From positions 1 through 64,000 of the forward strand of contig CANJZW010000006.1 of assembly GCA_947479475.1 (NCBI GenBank): a DNA stretch of 64,000 bases, read 5' to 3'. Positions 1 through 9,128 of this stretch are shown piece after piece. The notes under the pieces were generated by a model. That model had not been told where the DNA came from. It worked only from the letters and a program-made list of their open reading frames with translations, and made no database searches. Each line of letters begins with the position of its first letter. Position 1 is the first letter of the stretch. The position numbers and the translations under genes were made by a program. This stretch comes from Chthoniobacteraceae bacterium. Lineage in GTDB: Bacteria > Verrucomicrobiota > Verrucomicrobiia > Chthoniobacterales > Chthoniobacteraceae.

Positions 1-470
1 GCCAAGGCGGCGAAGACGGCGACGGAAGAGCTGGCTCGCGAGAAGGCGCGTCTGGTGGAACTGGAGACGGAACGGGAGGCGGCCAAGGCGCGTGTCCTCG
101 AGGTCGAGGCTTCCGCAAAGGGGCCCGCCAAAGAACTTGCGAAGGTACGCGCTGAATTGGAGCGGGTCAGCGCGGAGAAGGCGGACCTTGCCAAGACGGC
201 GAAGACGGCGACGGAAGAGCTGGCTCGCGAGAAGGCGCGGCTGGTGGAACTGGAGACGGAACGGGAGGCGGCCAAGGCGCGTGTCCTCGAGGTCGAGGCT
301 TCCGCAAAGGGGCCCACCAAAGAACTAGCGAAAGTACGCGCGGAATTGGAGCGGGTTAGCGCCGAAAAGGCGGACCTTGCCAAGTCGGCGAAGACGGCGG
401 CGGAAGAGCTGGCTCGCGAGAAGGCGCGGCTGGTGGAACTGGAGACGGAAAGGGAGGCGGCAAAAAAAAC
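1..470 (+). repeat. 189-bp in-frame tandem repeat (63 residues, nine heptads)
   Basis: Copies start at bases 1, 190 and 379; the third is only partly conserved before the sequence diverges. The first two are nearly identical at DNA level, which points to recent duplication. The period is exactly nine heptads, so copies can be added without disturbing coiled-coil register. More copies probably lie upstream of the window. Confidence 0.9.
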
Positions 471-2163
471 GGCTTCTAAATCCGAGTCCAGCGCCAAAAA
501 ACCGGCGGCGGAACTCGCCAAGTTAAAGGTGGAGTTCGAGCGTTTGACTCAAGAAAAGACGGCTTTAGAGGCTGCTACGGCTTTGGAGGCTGTTACAGCA
601 GCTGAGCTGGTTCGTGAAAGGGCGCGTTTTGCCAAAATGGAAGGCGAGTGTGAGGCCCTCAAGGCCCGCGCATTGCAGGCGGAGAGCACGGCAAAGAGAC
701 CGGCAGAGGAGCTGGTGGAAGTGCGCGCTGAACTCGAACGCGTGCTCGAGGAGAAGGCGGCCACGGCGAAGACTCGCGCGGAAGAACTTTCGAAAGAGAA
801 ATCCCATCTCAGCGAGGTGGAGCACGCGCGGGAAGTTGCTCTGCGCAGGGCGGAGCAGACCGACGCAGCCACCAAGGCGCTTTCCTCTGAAATGGAGCGC
901 CTGATTGAAGCCAAAACGGTGATTGAACGGGCGGCCGCGGAAAGGCTTAAAAACGTGGAAAGCCGCCTGCATGGGGCAGAGAGGGAACGAGAAGCTGTCT
1001 CGCTTCGAAGCGAAGAGCGAGAGAAGGACGTTTTGGCGCTTCAGGCGAAGGTGGAGGAGCTTTCAAAAAAGGTGGTCGCTCAGATGGGCGCTCCCGCAAG
1101 TGCGGTAGACTTGGGTTTTGAGAAGTTACTTGAAACCAGAGAGCTGGAAATCAAGAAACTCACGGAGCAACTCGCCCAGGCGGTTAGCGCGAACAGAAGC
1201 GCGAACAGAAACTTGAGCCAGAGCGCGGACCAGAGGGCTTCCGGTTGGCTTCCGCAGGCATTGCAACGCAGGGAGGCTGTCGCTGCGGTCTCTCTCGCGG
1301 TGGGGCTGGTGGTCGGGGTCGGCGTTAGCCGTTTGGTCTCACCCTCGGATTCCGCGCTTCCCTCACAGGGGGCGAGTGTCGCGGTTGCGCCAGCAACTCA
1401 GGTCAAGGAGGTGCCCGCGATGGTTTCTGAGGCGCCCAAGGAGGTGCAGTCTCCGCCCCCAAAACCCACGCCCGAACCAGGTGTGACAAGCGGGAGCGCT
1501 ACGGTGGCAGGGCCAAGCACCACACCTGCGCCCATGCCCCAACCGGCAGCCCCAACCGCCCCAACCGCCCCTCCCTCGGTGCCCGCCCAGTCGGGAACCT
1601 CGGGTTTTGCTTCTGGGATGCCCAGCCGTTTACCCGACACTTTTTTGGGCATGCGCTTAGGAACCTCCCTTTCAGACTTGGTGAACCGCGCACAGTGGCA
1701 GGAGACGGCAGGAAAGTTGCATCGCAAGGCGGACCTTCTGGGCACGCAGGTGGAGGCCGTTCTTTCCCAAGATGAGGAAGGTCGTTTAATCATGGGAAGC
1801 TACGTGCGGATCGTTCCACGGCTGTCGGCTGACGTGGGGCCCTTTCTGGAATGGGCGGTGAACTCCCAGGATGCGGTGAGTGCCCTCTATGGAGAACCAA
1901 GCCGCATGCATCAGGTTGAAGGAGCCACCGACGAGGCCGAGGTCGTCCGCCGGATTACCTCGGGTGACGACTTTTATGCCGCCGGTTGGGAAAGGGAAGG
2001 GGAGGACACCATGATAGACCTGAGCATCCGCGTTTTTAACGATCGGAGCGTCGTCTTCCGGCTGGAATACCGGAGCCGGGAATTGGTGAACGCCTACGCT
2101 CAGCGCCTGGAAGCGAACAAGGAAAAGGCAGCCCAGAAAAGTGCTGACGAAACGCCGAAGTAA
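1..2163 (+). CDS. Coiled-coil, single-pass membrane protein, 5' partial
   Basis: The frame is open from base 1, so the true start lies upstream; the first in-window start is a GTG at base 55, which is internal. About the first 400 residues are charged E/K/A-rich heptads with almost no proline, typical of a long coiled coil, and begin with near-identical 63-residue repeats. A hydrophobic segment (AVAAVSLAVGLVVGVGV, about base 1276-1330) can span the membrane. A Pro/Ala/Thr-rich linker (about bases 1430-1600) follows, then a globular C-terminal domain of about 180 residues that I do not recognise, starting near LPDTFLGMRLG. The predicted layout is a cytoplasmic coiled coil, one membrane helix and an exported C-terminal domain. 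Function is unknown; it could be a scaffold or cell-envelope linker. It converges on eboE with 34 bp between the stops. Confidence 0.8.
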   Translation, partial: AKAAKTATEELAREKARLVELETEREAAKARVLEVEASAKGPAKELAKVRAELERVSAEKADLAKTAKTATEELAREKARLVELETEREAAKARVLEVEASAKGPTKELAKVRAELERVSAEKADLAKSAKTAAEELAREKARLVELETEREAAKKTASKSESSAKKPAAELAKLKVEFERLTQEKTALEAATALEAVTAAELVRERARFAKMEGECEALKARALQAESTAKRPAEELVEVRAELERVLEEKAATAKTRAEELSKEKSHLSEVEHAREVALRRAEQTDAATKALSSEMERLIEAKTVIERAAAERLKNVESRLHGAEREREAVSLRSEEREKDVLALQAKVEELSKKVVAQMGAPASAVDLGFEKLLETRELEIKKLTEQLAQAVSANRSANRNLSQSADQRASGWLPQALQRREAVAAVSLAVGLVVGVGVSRLVSPSDSALPSQGASVAVAPATQVKEVPAMVSEAPKEVQSPPPKPTPEPGVTSGSATVAGPSTTPAPMPQPAAPTAPTAPPSVPAQSGTSGFASGMPSRLPDTFLGMRLGTSLSDLVNRAQWQETAGKLHRKADLLGTQVEAVLSQDEEGRLIMGSYVRIVPRLSADVGPFLEWAVNSQDAVSALYGEPSRMHQVEGATDEAEVVRRITSGDDFYAAGWEREGEDTMIDLSIRVFNDRSVVFRLEYRSRELVNAYAQRLEANKEKAAQKSADETPK

Positions 2164-2197
2164 GGCCGCTGGATTTGAAGGGGTAGCCGGTTGGGGC

Positions 2198-3394
2198 TCA
2201 CTCCTTAATTCTCTCGAGCACCCAGCGGTATTCCTGAGCGATGCTCTCCACCATATCTCCGGGATGCACCTCCTTCGGGAGCACGTCAAATGTGTACGTT
2301 TCGATCTCCAGATGGGGACAGACCCCGGAGCGCACTTCGCTCCAAAAATCAGCGTCCAGGGCGTCCGCAGTGGAGGCGAGTGGTGCGATGGGGGCGACGA
2401 AAAGTGGGACGTGAAAGTGCACACGCACTTCCTCCAACCCCGGAGCAGAGGGGAACCCCTCAATGCCTTCGGGAAGGTCGGGCCAGGATTGGACGGTACC
2501 GTCGGCTCGGCGGGCCTTGACTTGGTGAAGATAGGTGGGTTCGCGGAACTGTTTGAGAGCCTCGGCTCCTTCGGCGCTTGCCGGAGTGCGCAGGGCGGCG
2601 CTGAGCTGGATTTTTGAAAGGCGAATCCCCGCCTTCCGATAGGCTCGCAGGGAATGCGCCAGATTTTCGTACTGAAGCGCCACGTGGCAGGTGTCAAAAC
2701 ACACACCGATGTGGCGGCGGAGCAGTTCGAGTGCGCGCTCCGGGCCTACTTGGCGGAGTCGCTGGATTTCGGGGACGGCTCCTTGCGGGAGAGCCCCCTC
2801 AAAAAAGGCGAGGGTCTGCGCGGTGGTCTCCAAAAAACAATCGGGCTCAGGCTCTAGTCCGAGGTGGAGCAGACGTCCTGTTTCGGCTTCAATTCTGGCG
2901 AAATCGGCGGCTACTGCACCGAGGTTGCGGGCCATGCTGAGTTCGTCCTCCTTGGATCGGATCCAGGAAGCGTAGGAACCTGGGACGGTGCTGATGCTGC
3001 CTTCCACCTCTTCCGGGAGCCAGAAGGCGAGGGCTCGGCCCAGTTCGAGGGTGTAGTGCAGGCGCTGGGGGGAGCGCCAGTCCGGGGCGTAAACATCGGC
3101 TTTGACCGGGCCTCGGTGAAATTTACCGAACGGAAAGCCGTTGATGGAAAAGGGGTAGAAGTTGTGTTTTTTAAAAAGCTCGCGCCCCTGCTCCAGCTCT
3201 GAGGGTTCGAGTAGCTCGGATGCTGCGGTGGCACTCAGGCGGAGTCCTAGTCCGAAGGGTTCGGTGACGTTGAGCGCCTTTTGCACTCCGGTCGTTTTGC
3301 TGGCGATGGCCTCGTAGTGTTCCGCCCAGGTTTCGCCGGGGTGGATGTTCTGGCAGTACGTTAAATGAAGGGAGGCGTTTTCAGAAAGGCGCAT
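2198..3394 (-). CDS. eboE: EboE-like metabolite traffic protein (TIM-barrel)
   Basis: The N-terminal HLTYCQNIHPGETW is the hallmark opening of EboE, a sugar-phosphate-isomerase-like TIM-barrel protein encoded in eboABCDEF clusters that have been linked to transfer of a precursor to the periplasm. Conserved blocks such as NGFPFGKFH, VKADVYAPDW, CFDTCHVALQYE and HLEIETYTFDVLP fit a metal-binding xylose-isomerase-like barrel. The start is taken at the ATG of MRLSENASLHL (base 3394); a TTG at 3457 would add 21 unconserved residues. No other ebo gene is visible here, so the gene is isolated from its usual partners. Substrate is unknown. Confidence 0.8.
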   Translation of the reverse strand: MRLSENASLHLTYCQNIHPGETWAEHYEAIASKTTGVQKALNVTEPFGLGLRLSATAASELLEPSELEQGRELFKKHNFYPFSINGFPFGKFHRGPVKADVYAPDWRSPQRLHYTLELGRALAFWLPEEVEGSISTVPGSYASWIRSKEDELSMARNLGAVAADFARIEAETGRLLHLGLEPEPDCFLETTAQTLAFFEGALPQGAVPEIQRLRQVGPERALELLRRHIGVCFDTCHVALQYENLAHSLRAYRKAGIRLSKIQLSAALRTPASAEGAEALKQFREPTYLHQVKARRADGTVQSWPDLPEGIEGFPSAPGLEEVRVHFHVPLFVAPIAPLASTADALDADFWSEVRSGVCPHLEIETYTFDVLPKEVHPGDMVESIAQEYRWVLERIKE

Positions 3395-3460
3395 GGAGGG
3401 GCGGGGCTGGGAGATGTGGCTATTCACCTTGGACGCCGCTCTGGCGTCTTTGTTCAAGGA

Positions 3461-4078
3461 TCAGTGCGCAGGGAGGCCTGTTTTTGGGCGGATGCGTGAG
3501 AGTTTAAAGCGTTCGTCGTAGTGGCCTGAAGCGTATTTACGGCAGCACATCATGCAGGCTGCAGGGCGCCGGAAGGCCCGCACCCGTTCAAGAAGCGTCT
3601 CGCAGTGCGGGCATTGGTAGACGAAATCGCGGGCCAGTTTCCGCCGGGGCAGGGGCAGGTCGTGGCAGCGGGCCTCGTTGGGCAGGCCCAAATCCTGGCA
3701 GGCTTTGCGCCATTCCGGACCGTGCGGGGCGATTCTTCGGCGACCGCACCGGTGATGGGCCACGAGGTGGGCGAGTTCGTGGAAGAGCGTGCGCTCCACT
3801 TCGGCAGCCCCAAAACCCAGCAGTCGCGGGTTGAGGACGATTTGAGCCGTGGACGGATAGGCGAGTCCGGCGGTGCTGCGCATGCGCGGGTTCCAAGCCA
3901 CGGTGAGTTTTTTTGCAAGGAGATCCATTCCGAGCTTTAAAAGCTTGGCATTCGCCAGGATATGGAGTTCAGGGGCGGGCTTGTAGTTGGGATTGAGGCT
4001 GGGATTGCCGCCACCCACCGCTGCAGGAGTCGAGGTCTGAGGGGTTTTAAGTTTTCGAAAAGCTGCAAAAACATTCAT
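3461..4078 (-). CDS. SprT-like zinc metalloprotease-fold protein
   Basis: 205 residues. The HExxH zinc motif is HELAH at residues 100-104, with H119 as likely third ligand, followed by a C-terminal zinc ribbon (CPHC at 156-159, CMMC at 175-178). This is the SprT/Spartan-like arrangement; in eukaryotes the family clears DNA-protein crosslinks, while bacterial members are poorly characterised. The ATG at 4078 overlaps the stop of the upstream cysteine desulfurase in an ATGA, indicating translational coupling. An earlier start at 4096 would lie inside the desulfurase gene. The N-terminal 30 residues are low-complexity. Confidence 0.85.
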   Translation of the reverse strand: MNVFAAFRKLKTPQTSTPAAVGGGNPSLNPNYKPAPELHILANAKLLKLGMDLLAKKLTVAWNPRMRSTAGLAYPSTAQIVLNPRLLGFGAAEVERTLFHELAHLVAHHRCGRRRIAPHGPEWRKACQDLGLPNEARCHDLPLPRRKLARDFVYQCPHCETLLERVRAFRRPAACMMCCRKYASGHYDERFKLSRIRPKTGLPAH

Positions 4079-5205
4079 GAGCGTAGTCGGTCCCACACCC
4101 TTCTCACCTTGCCAATCGCGGCTTCAATGTCTTCGGGAGTCAGGGACCTTCCCAAAGAGAATCGCACCGCACTCCCTGCTCGCGCGGTGGGAACTCCCAT
4201 CGCCTCCAGAACGTGACTGGGCGTCATGGAACCCACCATGCAGGCGGAACCGCTGGAGGCGCAGACTCCCTCCAAATCCAGCGACATAAGCAAACTTTCC
4301 GCATCGGAGGCAGGGAAACTCACGTTGAGCGTGTTCCACATCCGCGGAGCCCCAATGCCGTTGACCAAAACTCCCGGGCAGGCCTCCAGCACCCCGGCCT
4401 CCAGGCGGTCTCGCAGGGGGCCGATCCGGGCGGCATCCTCCTCCATCCGAGCCACGGCAAGTTTTGCGGCGCTCGCCATCCCAACGATGGCCGCGGGGTT
4501 TTCCGTTCCGGGGCGGCGTTGTCCTTCCTGATTGCCCCCGCGCTGGACAGCATCCAGCACGATGCCGCCTTTAAGGAAGAGGAGGCCGGCGCCTTTTGGG
4601 CCGTAAAACTTGTGGGCGGCAAGGCTGAGGGCGTCGAAATCGGCCATTTCGAGAGGTTCTTTGCCAAAGGACTGCACCGCATCTGAGTGAAACAAAACGC
4701 CCGCTTTCCGGCAAATTTCACTGAGCTTGCGAACGGGATGGCGCACGCCAGTTTCATTGTTGGCGCTCATGATGGAGACTAGGGTGGTGTCCGGGCGCAG
4801 CGCGGCCTGAAGGGTCTCCGGATCGAGAAGGCCGGAGGGGCTCACCCCTAGTTTGGTGACGGAGAAGCCCTCCTTTTTCTCCAAGTGTTCAAAAGCCTCG
4901 AGGACGGCGTGGTGTTCCGTCTGGCAGGTGATGAGATGGCGCCCCTTACGCGCGTGGGCGCGTGCGAGGCCCAGAACCGCAAGGTTGTCGGACTCGGTGC
5001 CGCCGGAGGTGAAAATGAGTTCGTGGGATTTGCAGCCCAAAACAGAGGCGAGTTCGTCGCGGGCGGTGTCGATGAGGGCCCGCGTTTGTCGGCCGGCGAA
5101 GTGGCTGGAGGAGGGGTTGCCGTAGTGGAGGGAAAGGGAAGGAAGCATGGCCTCCAGCACCTGGGGATCCAGAGGAGTGGTGGCGTTAGCGTCTAGATAA
5201 ATCAT
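4075..5205 (-). CDS. Cysteine desulfurase (NifS/IscS family, class V aminotransferase fold)
   Basis: PLP enzyme that removes sulfur from cysteine for Fe-S cluster or thio-cofactor assembly. 376 residues from ATG MIYLDANATTP, the standard family opening. PLP contacts seen: GGTESDN at 68-74, H98, D175 and Q178 (HSDAVQ), and the Schiff-base lysine K199 in SLAAHKFYGPKG. The sulfur-accepting cysteine is C322 in SSGSAC. The short catalytic loop followed by MVGSMTPSHVL is NifS-like. The open frame continues upstream to 5490 but that stretch is not conserved. The gene overlaps the SprT-like gene by 4 bp; no isc/suf scaffold gene is nearby. Confidence 0.93.
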   Translation of the reverse strand: MIYLDANATTPLDPQVLEAMLPSLSLHYGNPSSSHFAGRQTRALIDTARDELASVLGCKSHELIFTSGGTESDNLAVLGLARAHARKGRHLITCQTEHHAVLEAFEHLEKKEGFSVTKLGVSPSGLLDPETLQAALRPDTTLVSIMSANNETGVRHPVRKLSEICRKAGVLFHSDAVQSFGKEPLEMADFDALSLAAHKFYGPKGAGLLFLKGGIVLDAVQRGGNQEGQRRPGTENPAAIVGMASAAKLAVARMEEDAARIGPLRDRLEAGVLEACPGVLVNGIGAPRMWNTLNVSFPASDAESLLMSLDLEGVCASSGSACMVGSMTPSHVLEAMGVPTARAGSAVRFSLGRSLTPEDIEAAIGKVRRVWDRLRS

Positions 5206-5249
5206 GCAAAACAGAGAGGCGTCCGCATTCGTTCGCGCGCCGGGAAGCC

Positions 5250-5951
5250 TTAAGCAGAGGGAGCAGGGGCTGGGGCGACGCGGATCTGGATCTGGCGGGA
5301 GAGCAGCCAACGCACGGCAAACATGTCCATGGTGGCGCGCAGTGCGCGGTTTCCGAACCCATACTTGCTCACCCCTGCGACCCGGGGGCGGTGGTTGACG
5401 GGCATTTCCGTGATCCTGTACCCCATGCCCTTGATCAGCGCCGGGATAAAGCGGTGCATCCCGTTGAAGGGCAGCAGCGCTTCGCGGCACTCACGCCGCA
5501 GCACCTTCAGAGTGCAACCGGTGTCGCGCACGCCGTCGCGCGTGAAGCGGGAGCGGATGCCGTTGGCGAAGCGCGAGGTAAGGCGCTTGGAGAGGGTGTC
5601 TTTGCGCGAGGCCCGGTAGCCGCACACCAGGTCGTATCCCTTGTTTAACTCGGAGAGCATTTTTGGGATATCCGCGGGGTCGTTCTGGCGGTCTCCGTCC
5701 ATAAGGATGAGCACATCCCCGATGGCTGCGTTGATTCCTGCGTACATCGCGCCGCTTTGGCCTGTGTTCTTGCCAAACTCAATCACGCGGATCTCTGCTT
5801 TGAGGGGAATTCGCCGCAGCGTTTCATCTGTCGATTTATCGTCTACCAAGACAATTTCGTAAGGCTGGCCCGCCAGAACCGTGGCGATTTCCTCGCACAA
5901 GGGCGCGACATTGTCTTCTTCGTTAAATAGCGGAATGACTACAGAAAGCAT
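5250..5951 (-). CDS. Family 2 glycosyltransferase, polyprenyl-phosphate sugar transferase type
   Basis: 233 residues, ATG start. The N-terminus SVVIPLFNEEDN is the nucleotide-sugar binding strand, VDDKSTDET and the DxD-like LMDGDRQNDP give the donor/metal site, and VNHRPRVAGVSKYG is the acceptor-side signature of DPM1/ArnC-like enzymes. It lacks the two C-terminal membrane helices of many homologues, so it is the soluble DPM1 type. The gene is followed upstream in the same direction by a GT39 transferase (66 bp away), which would use the lipid-linked sugar made here; the pairing is a common one for envelope glycan or lipid A modification. Confidence 0.9.
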   Translation of the reverse strand: MLSVVIPLFNEEDNVAPLCEEIATVLAGQPYEIVLVDDKSTDETLRRIPLKAEIRVIEFGKNTGQSGAMYAGINAAIGDVLILMDGDRQNDPADIPKMLSELNKGYDLVCGYRASRKDTLSKRLTSRFANGIRSRFTRDGVRDTGCTLKVLRRECREALLPFNGMHRFIPALIKGMGYRITEMPVNHRPRVAGVSKYGFGNRALRATMDMFAVRWLLSRQIQIRVAPAPAPSA

Positions 5952-6017
5952 GCGGGAGATATCTATTCCTTAAAACCAGGCAGAATGCCAAAAAAAGAAT
6001 AGTTTTGTTCCCTCTGG

Positions 6018-7622
6018 CTACAAAGAACGGCTGTGATAATTGGTGCATTCGAAAATTCGAATCTGGCGCACCCGCCACCCCCGCCGCTCCAGATCAAAGC
6101 AGGCGATGAGTTCCGCCTTCTCAAAACCACCGGTGATGGCACTAGGGGCGGAGTCGTCGTCGGAGTCGGAAATGAACAGGGCGCTGCGTCCGTGGAAGGG
6201 GTTGAACCCGCCCTCTTCTGTGAAAAGGGAGTCGACTGGCCGCTGGCCGGGTTTGAAGGCCACAAACTGGTCGTACTTCGGCCAGAAGGCAAACTGGTCT
6301 TCGATGGCCTGGGACTCCGGGGTGTAAATGGGTGGGTGCCCGGGGCCTTCCATGCGTTTTTCCTTCAGATAAAAGCCGACGCTGGAGGCGACACCCCGGC
6401 CGTTGGCTATCAGAAACAGCGGCGCGCCGAGGGCCTTTTCGCGTTCGGCACGGACTTTTTCCACCGCTTCCGCCGCCGTCTGCCATCCGCGCAGGCGCGT
6501 GGTTGGGTCCCTTCGGTAGGGGTAGGGGAGGCCGGCAGAACGCAGCAGGTCGATGTTCATGACCAGAACACTCAGGACAAGCCCGAATCCCAGTCCGATT
6601 CCCAAAAAGCGGCGCACGCCTGCACTGCGGCGCGCCCGTTCGTACCAGTCAGCCGTGGCCAAAATCCCAGCCGAAACCATGGCGGGAGCCGTCCAGTTGG
6701 CTTCGCCCGCTTTTTTCAGAGAAAGAAACAGATACAGCAGCAAAAGGGGCAGGGAAAAGGCGAGCAGGAAGCGGGGTTTGAAGTGATCCTTGGCCCGGGG
6801 AACGGCCCGCCAAAGAGTCATTAAAATGGCGATAAAAAGCAGCGGCGAATAAACCCCGGCGTGGGCGCCCAAAAAGGCAAAGGGTTCGCCGATGTGGATT
6901 CGAAAAGGTTCTTTCAGACCGCCCCGGTGGGTGAGATGCTCAAAGGTGATCCACTGGTGCTGGGCATTCCAAAGGAGGGGCGGCAGCAGAAAAACAAGGA
7001 ATACCAAAAGCATCAGCCAAAAGCCCGGTTGGAAAAAATGACGCCTCAAGCGCCGCCCCGAAAGCAGCACCGCCAGAATGGAAACCAGCTGCATGGCATT
7101 CGTCCATTTGCACAAAAAGCCCGCGCCAATCAGAGCCCCCGTCGCCAGCCACCAGAAGCTCCAGCCGGCCCCCAAGTTTTCGCCCTCCTCGGGATGGGAT
7201 TTTTCGATTGCCAGCCAGAACGTGAACATTGCGGCAGTCCAGAAAAAGATCGAAAGCGGGTCGATGGTCATCACGACGCTGCCGACCTGAAGGATCGGGA
7301 GGAAATTCATGGCCAGGGCGGTCCACACGGCGACTTGTTCGGAAAAAAGACGGCGAGCCATCAGGAACATGAGCAGGCTGGTCCCGAGTGAAAGCAGCGG
7401 GCTCAGAAGCCGGACCCCGCGTTCCGTGGGGCCGATGAGGTCGGTGCCGATCCGGATCGCTGCGGCGACACCGGGGCCTTTGCTGAAGTAGCAGATATCG
7501 GGGTGCTGGCTCCAAAGGTAATAGTAGGACTCGTCGGGGGCGAGTTCCATGCAGCCCGTCATCCAGACGCGCAAGAGGGTGAGAATGGCGAGGGCGCTAA
7601 ATAGCCAGCGTTTCGGGTTCAT
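6018..7622 (-). CDS. GT39/ArnT-like integral-membrane glycosyltransferase
   Basis: 534 residues, ATG start. About ten predicted membrane helices occupy the first 360 residues. The early loop has ELAPDESYYYLWSQHP; the acidic DE there is the catalytic/metal-binding region of PMT/ArnT enzymes, which transfer sugar from polyprenyl-phosphate carriers to protein or lipid A on the outer face of the inner membrane. The C-terminal about 160 residues form a periplasmic soluble domain. Likely co-transcribed with the downstream GT2 gene that supplies its donor. The acceptor cannot be told from sequence. Confidence 0.85.
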   Translation of the reverse strand: MNPKRWLFSALAILTLLRVWMTGCMELAPDESYYYLWSQHPDICYFSKGPGVAAAIRIGTDLIGPTERGVRLLSPLLSLGTSLLMFLMARRLFSEQVAVWTALAMNFLPILQVGSVVMTIDPLSIFFWTAAMFTFWLAIEKSHPEEGENLGAGWSFWWLATGALIGAGFLCKWTNAMQLVSILAVLLSGRRLRRHFFQPGFWLMLLVFLVFLLPPLLWNAQHQWITFEHLTHRGGLKEPFRIHIGEPFAFLGAHAGVYSPLLFIAILMTLWRAVPRAKDHFKPRFLLAFSLPLLLLYLFLSLKKAGEANWTAPAMVSAGILATADWYERARRSAGVRRFLGIGLGFGLVLSVLVMNIDLLRSAGLPYPYRRDPTTRLRGWQTAAEAVEKVRAEREKALGAPLFLIANGRGVASSVGFYLKEKRMEGPGHPPIYTPESQAIEDQFAFWPKYDQFVAFKPGQRPVDSLFTEEGGFNPFHGRSALFISDSDDDSAPSAITGGFEKAELIACFDLERRGWRVRQIRIFECTNYHSRSL

Positions 7623-7640
7623 GGAGAGTTAAAGAGGAAG

Positions 7641-8315
7641 TCAATCCATCTTGGATTGGGGCAAGGGAAAGGAAGGTAACAAGAAAAAAGGCCAACGGCC
7701 CGTCCATTCTGGCCGAAGCCGGCTCAGGCGTCTGCGCCAAAACCACTCGGCGCCCCATATCAGCCCCCCGTTGATGAAAAGCCCCATCATGACGGATGCG
7801 AGTACGTCGCTCGGCCAGTGCGCGCCCGTGTACACGCGGGACCAGGCCATCAGAATGGGGAGCAGCAGCCAGAGAGGTGCTCGAAAAAACAGCGCAAAGG
7901 TGAGACCCAGTGTGGTGGCGTTGAGTGTGTGGGAGGAGGGGAAAGAGCGTTTATTGGGCTCGGCGGGGTTGGGCGCACCCGAGAAACTGATCTGCATCGG
8001 GGCAACGGCCGCGAGGATCTTGGGCTTGATCGGCGCCACATCCACCCGGCGCACTCCCTCCAGACTCTGATGGGGGCGGGGCCGGGCCGTCCACTTCTTG
8101 AGCGGTTGAGACACCCCCTCCTCGTTGATTAAAACCGCCAGTGCGCAAAACACCAAACAGGCCGCCCCCCGCACCCGGTATTTCCAAACGAGAAAAAACG
8201 CCCCCAGACCGAACACTGGAAACCAAAATTCCATGCAGGAGAGAATCCCGAGGAAGCGGTCCAAAAAAGGGTGCGTCCATTTGCTGTTGAGCAAAAAAAG
8301 AAGGTGGCTGTCCAT
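7641..8315 (-). CDS. PAP2-superfamily membrane phosphatase
   Basis: 224 residues from ATG MDSHLLFLLNSKWTH. All three PAP2 signature blocks are present: KKWTARPRP (K73 to P81), PSSHTLN in place of the common PSGH, and SRVYTGAHWPSD. Several hydrophobic helices place it in the inner membrane. Family members dephosphorylate undecaprenyl pyrophosphate, phosphatidylglycerophosphate or lipid A, so a role in lipid-carrier recycling next to the GT39/GT2 genes is plausible but unproven. The ATG lies only 27 bp from the ATG of the divergent gene at 8343, so both promoters must overlap the opposite gene or its leader. Confidence 0.88.
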   Translation of the reverse strand: MDSHLLFLLNSKWTHPFLDRFLGILSCMEFWFPVFGLGAFFLVWKYRVRGAACLVFCALAVLINEEGVSQPLKKWTARPRPHQSLEGVRRVDVAPIKPKILAAVAPMQISFSGAPNPAEPNKRSFPSSHTLNATTLGLTFALFFRAPLWLLLPILMAWSRVYTGAHWPSDVLASVMMGLFINGGLIWGAEWFWRRRLSRLRPEWTGRWPFFLLPSFPLPQSKMD

Positions 8316-8342
8316 CGGGATCGTGAAAGGGTAGGAGAAGCT

Positions 8343-9128
8343 ATGAGTGATTCCATTTGTGTGAAATCGAAAACTGCGGGAGGGGCGGCTAGGGCTCTGA
8401 AGGCCGCCTTGTTCGCGGGCGTGACTTTGACCTTGGGCGGCGTGGCTGTCGACCTTTGTGGAGGACGGGTCCAGGCTGCGGAAACAAAGCCGGCCGGTAA
8501 AATCGACCCGGTTGCCCTGCTCGAGGGGGTGCGGGAGGCACAAGCCTCCATCAAACAAACGCTCCAGGGCAAGCTGCGCAAGGGACCGAAATCCATCTTC
8601 TACCGAATGGTCATGGACGGCCCTAGAGTGCGCTTTGAATTTCCCAACGCCACCCCCCCAGCCCCGCTTTTGGTGTCTCTTCACTTTGGGGAAAAGTCCT
8701 CGACCCTCGAAGTCGGGACGGCGGCAGGCGTTTCCCAAAAGATTGATTTTGCGGATGAAATCTCAGGCATGGGGGTCTGTTACGAAGACCTCGCTCTGCG
8801 TTTTCTCTACTGGAACGAGGCGACGTTGGAGGGTGAAGAGAGCCTGATGCTGGCCAAGTGCTGGAAAATCAGGGTTCGCCGTCCTGCGGGGGTGCGTTCG
8901 CCCTATCGCGAGGTGCTTGTGTGGGTGAGTCAGTCCGACGCGGCTTTCCTCAAAAGTGAATCTTATGGCGACGACGGCACTCTGTTGCGCCGCCTAACCG
9001 TGCGCCAAATCCAGTCGCTGGATCAAGTGACGACCCTCAAGCAGTTGCGCATCGAATCCCCGGGGAAAGATAAAACGCCCACCTATTTGGACGTGGACGG
9101 CCAATCCTCCGCAAGACCCGCGAAGTAG
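8343..9128 (+). CDS. LolA/MucB-fold periplasmic protein (outer-membrane lipoprotein-sorting-like)
   Basis: 261 residues. The ATG is preceded by a good ribosome site (AGGAG at about 8331-8335), one of the few clear ones in this window. A signal peptide (hydrophobic run ALFAGVTLTLGGVAV, cleavage near VQAAETK) sends it out of the cytoplasm. The mature part has the pattern of TP_0789-type proteins: a helix around ASIKQTLQGKL, strands FYRMVMDGPRVRFEF, a CWKIRVRR strand and VLVWVSQSDAAFLKSESYG. This fold binds acyl chains or senses lipid. Function is inferred from fold only. It is divergent from the PAP2 gene. Confidence 0.72.
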   Translation: MSDSICVKSKTAGGAARALKAALFAGVTLTLGGVAVDLCGGRVQAAETKPAGKIDPVALLEGVREAQASIKQTLQGKLRKGPKSIFYRMVMDGPRVRFEFPNATPPAPLLVSLHFGEKSSTLEVGTAAGVSQKIDFADEISGMGVCYEDLALRFLYWNEATLEGEESLMLAKCWKIRVRRPAGVRSPYREVLVWVSQSDAAFLKSESYGDDGTLLRRLTVRQIQSLDQVTTLKQLRIESPGKDKTPTYLDVDGQSSARPAK

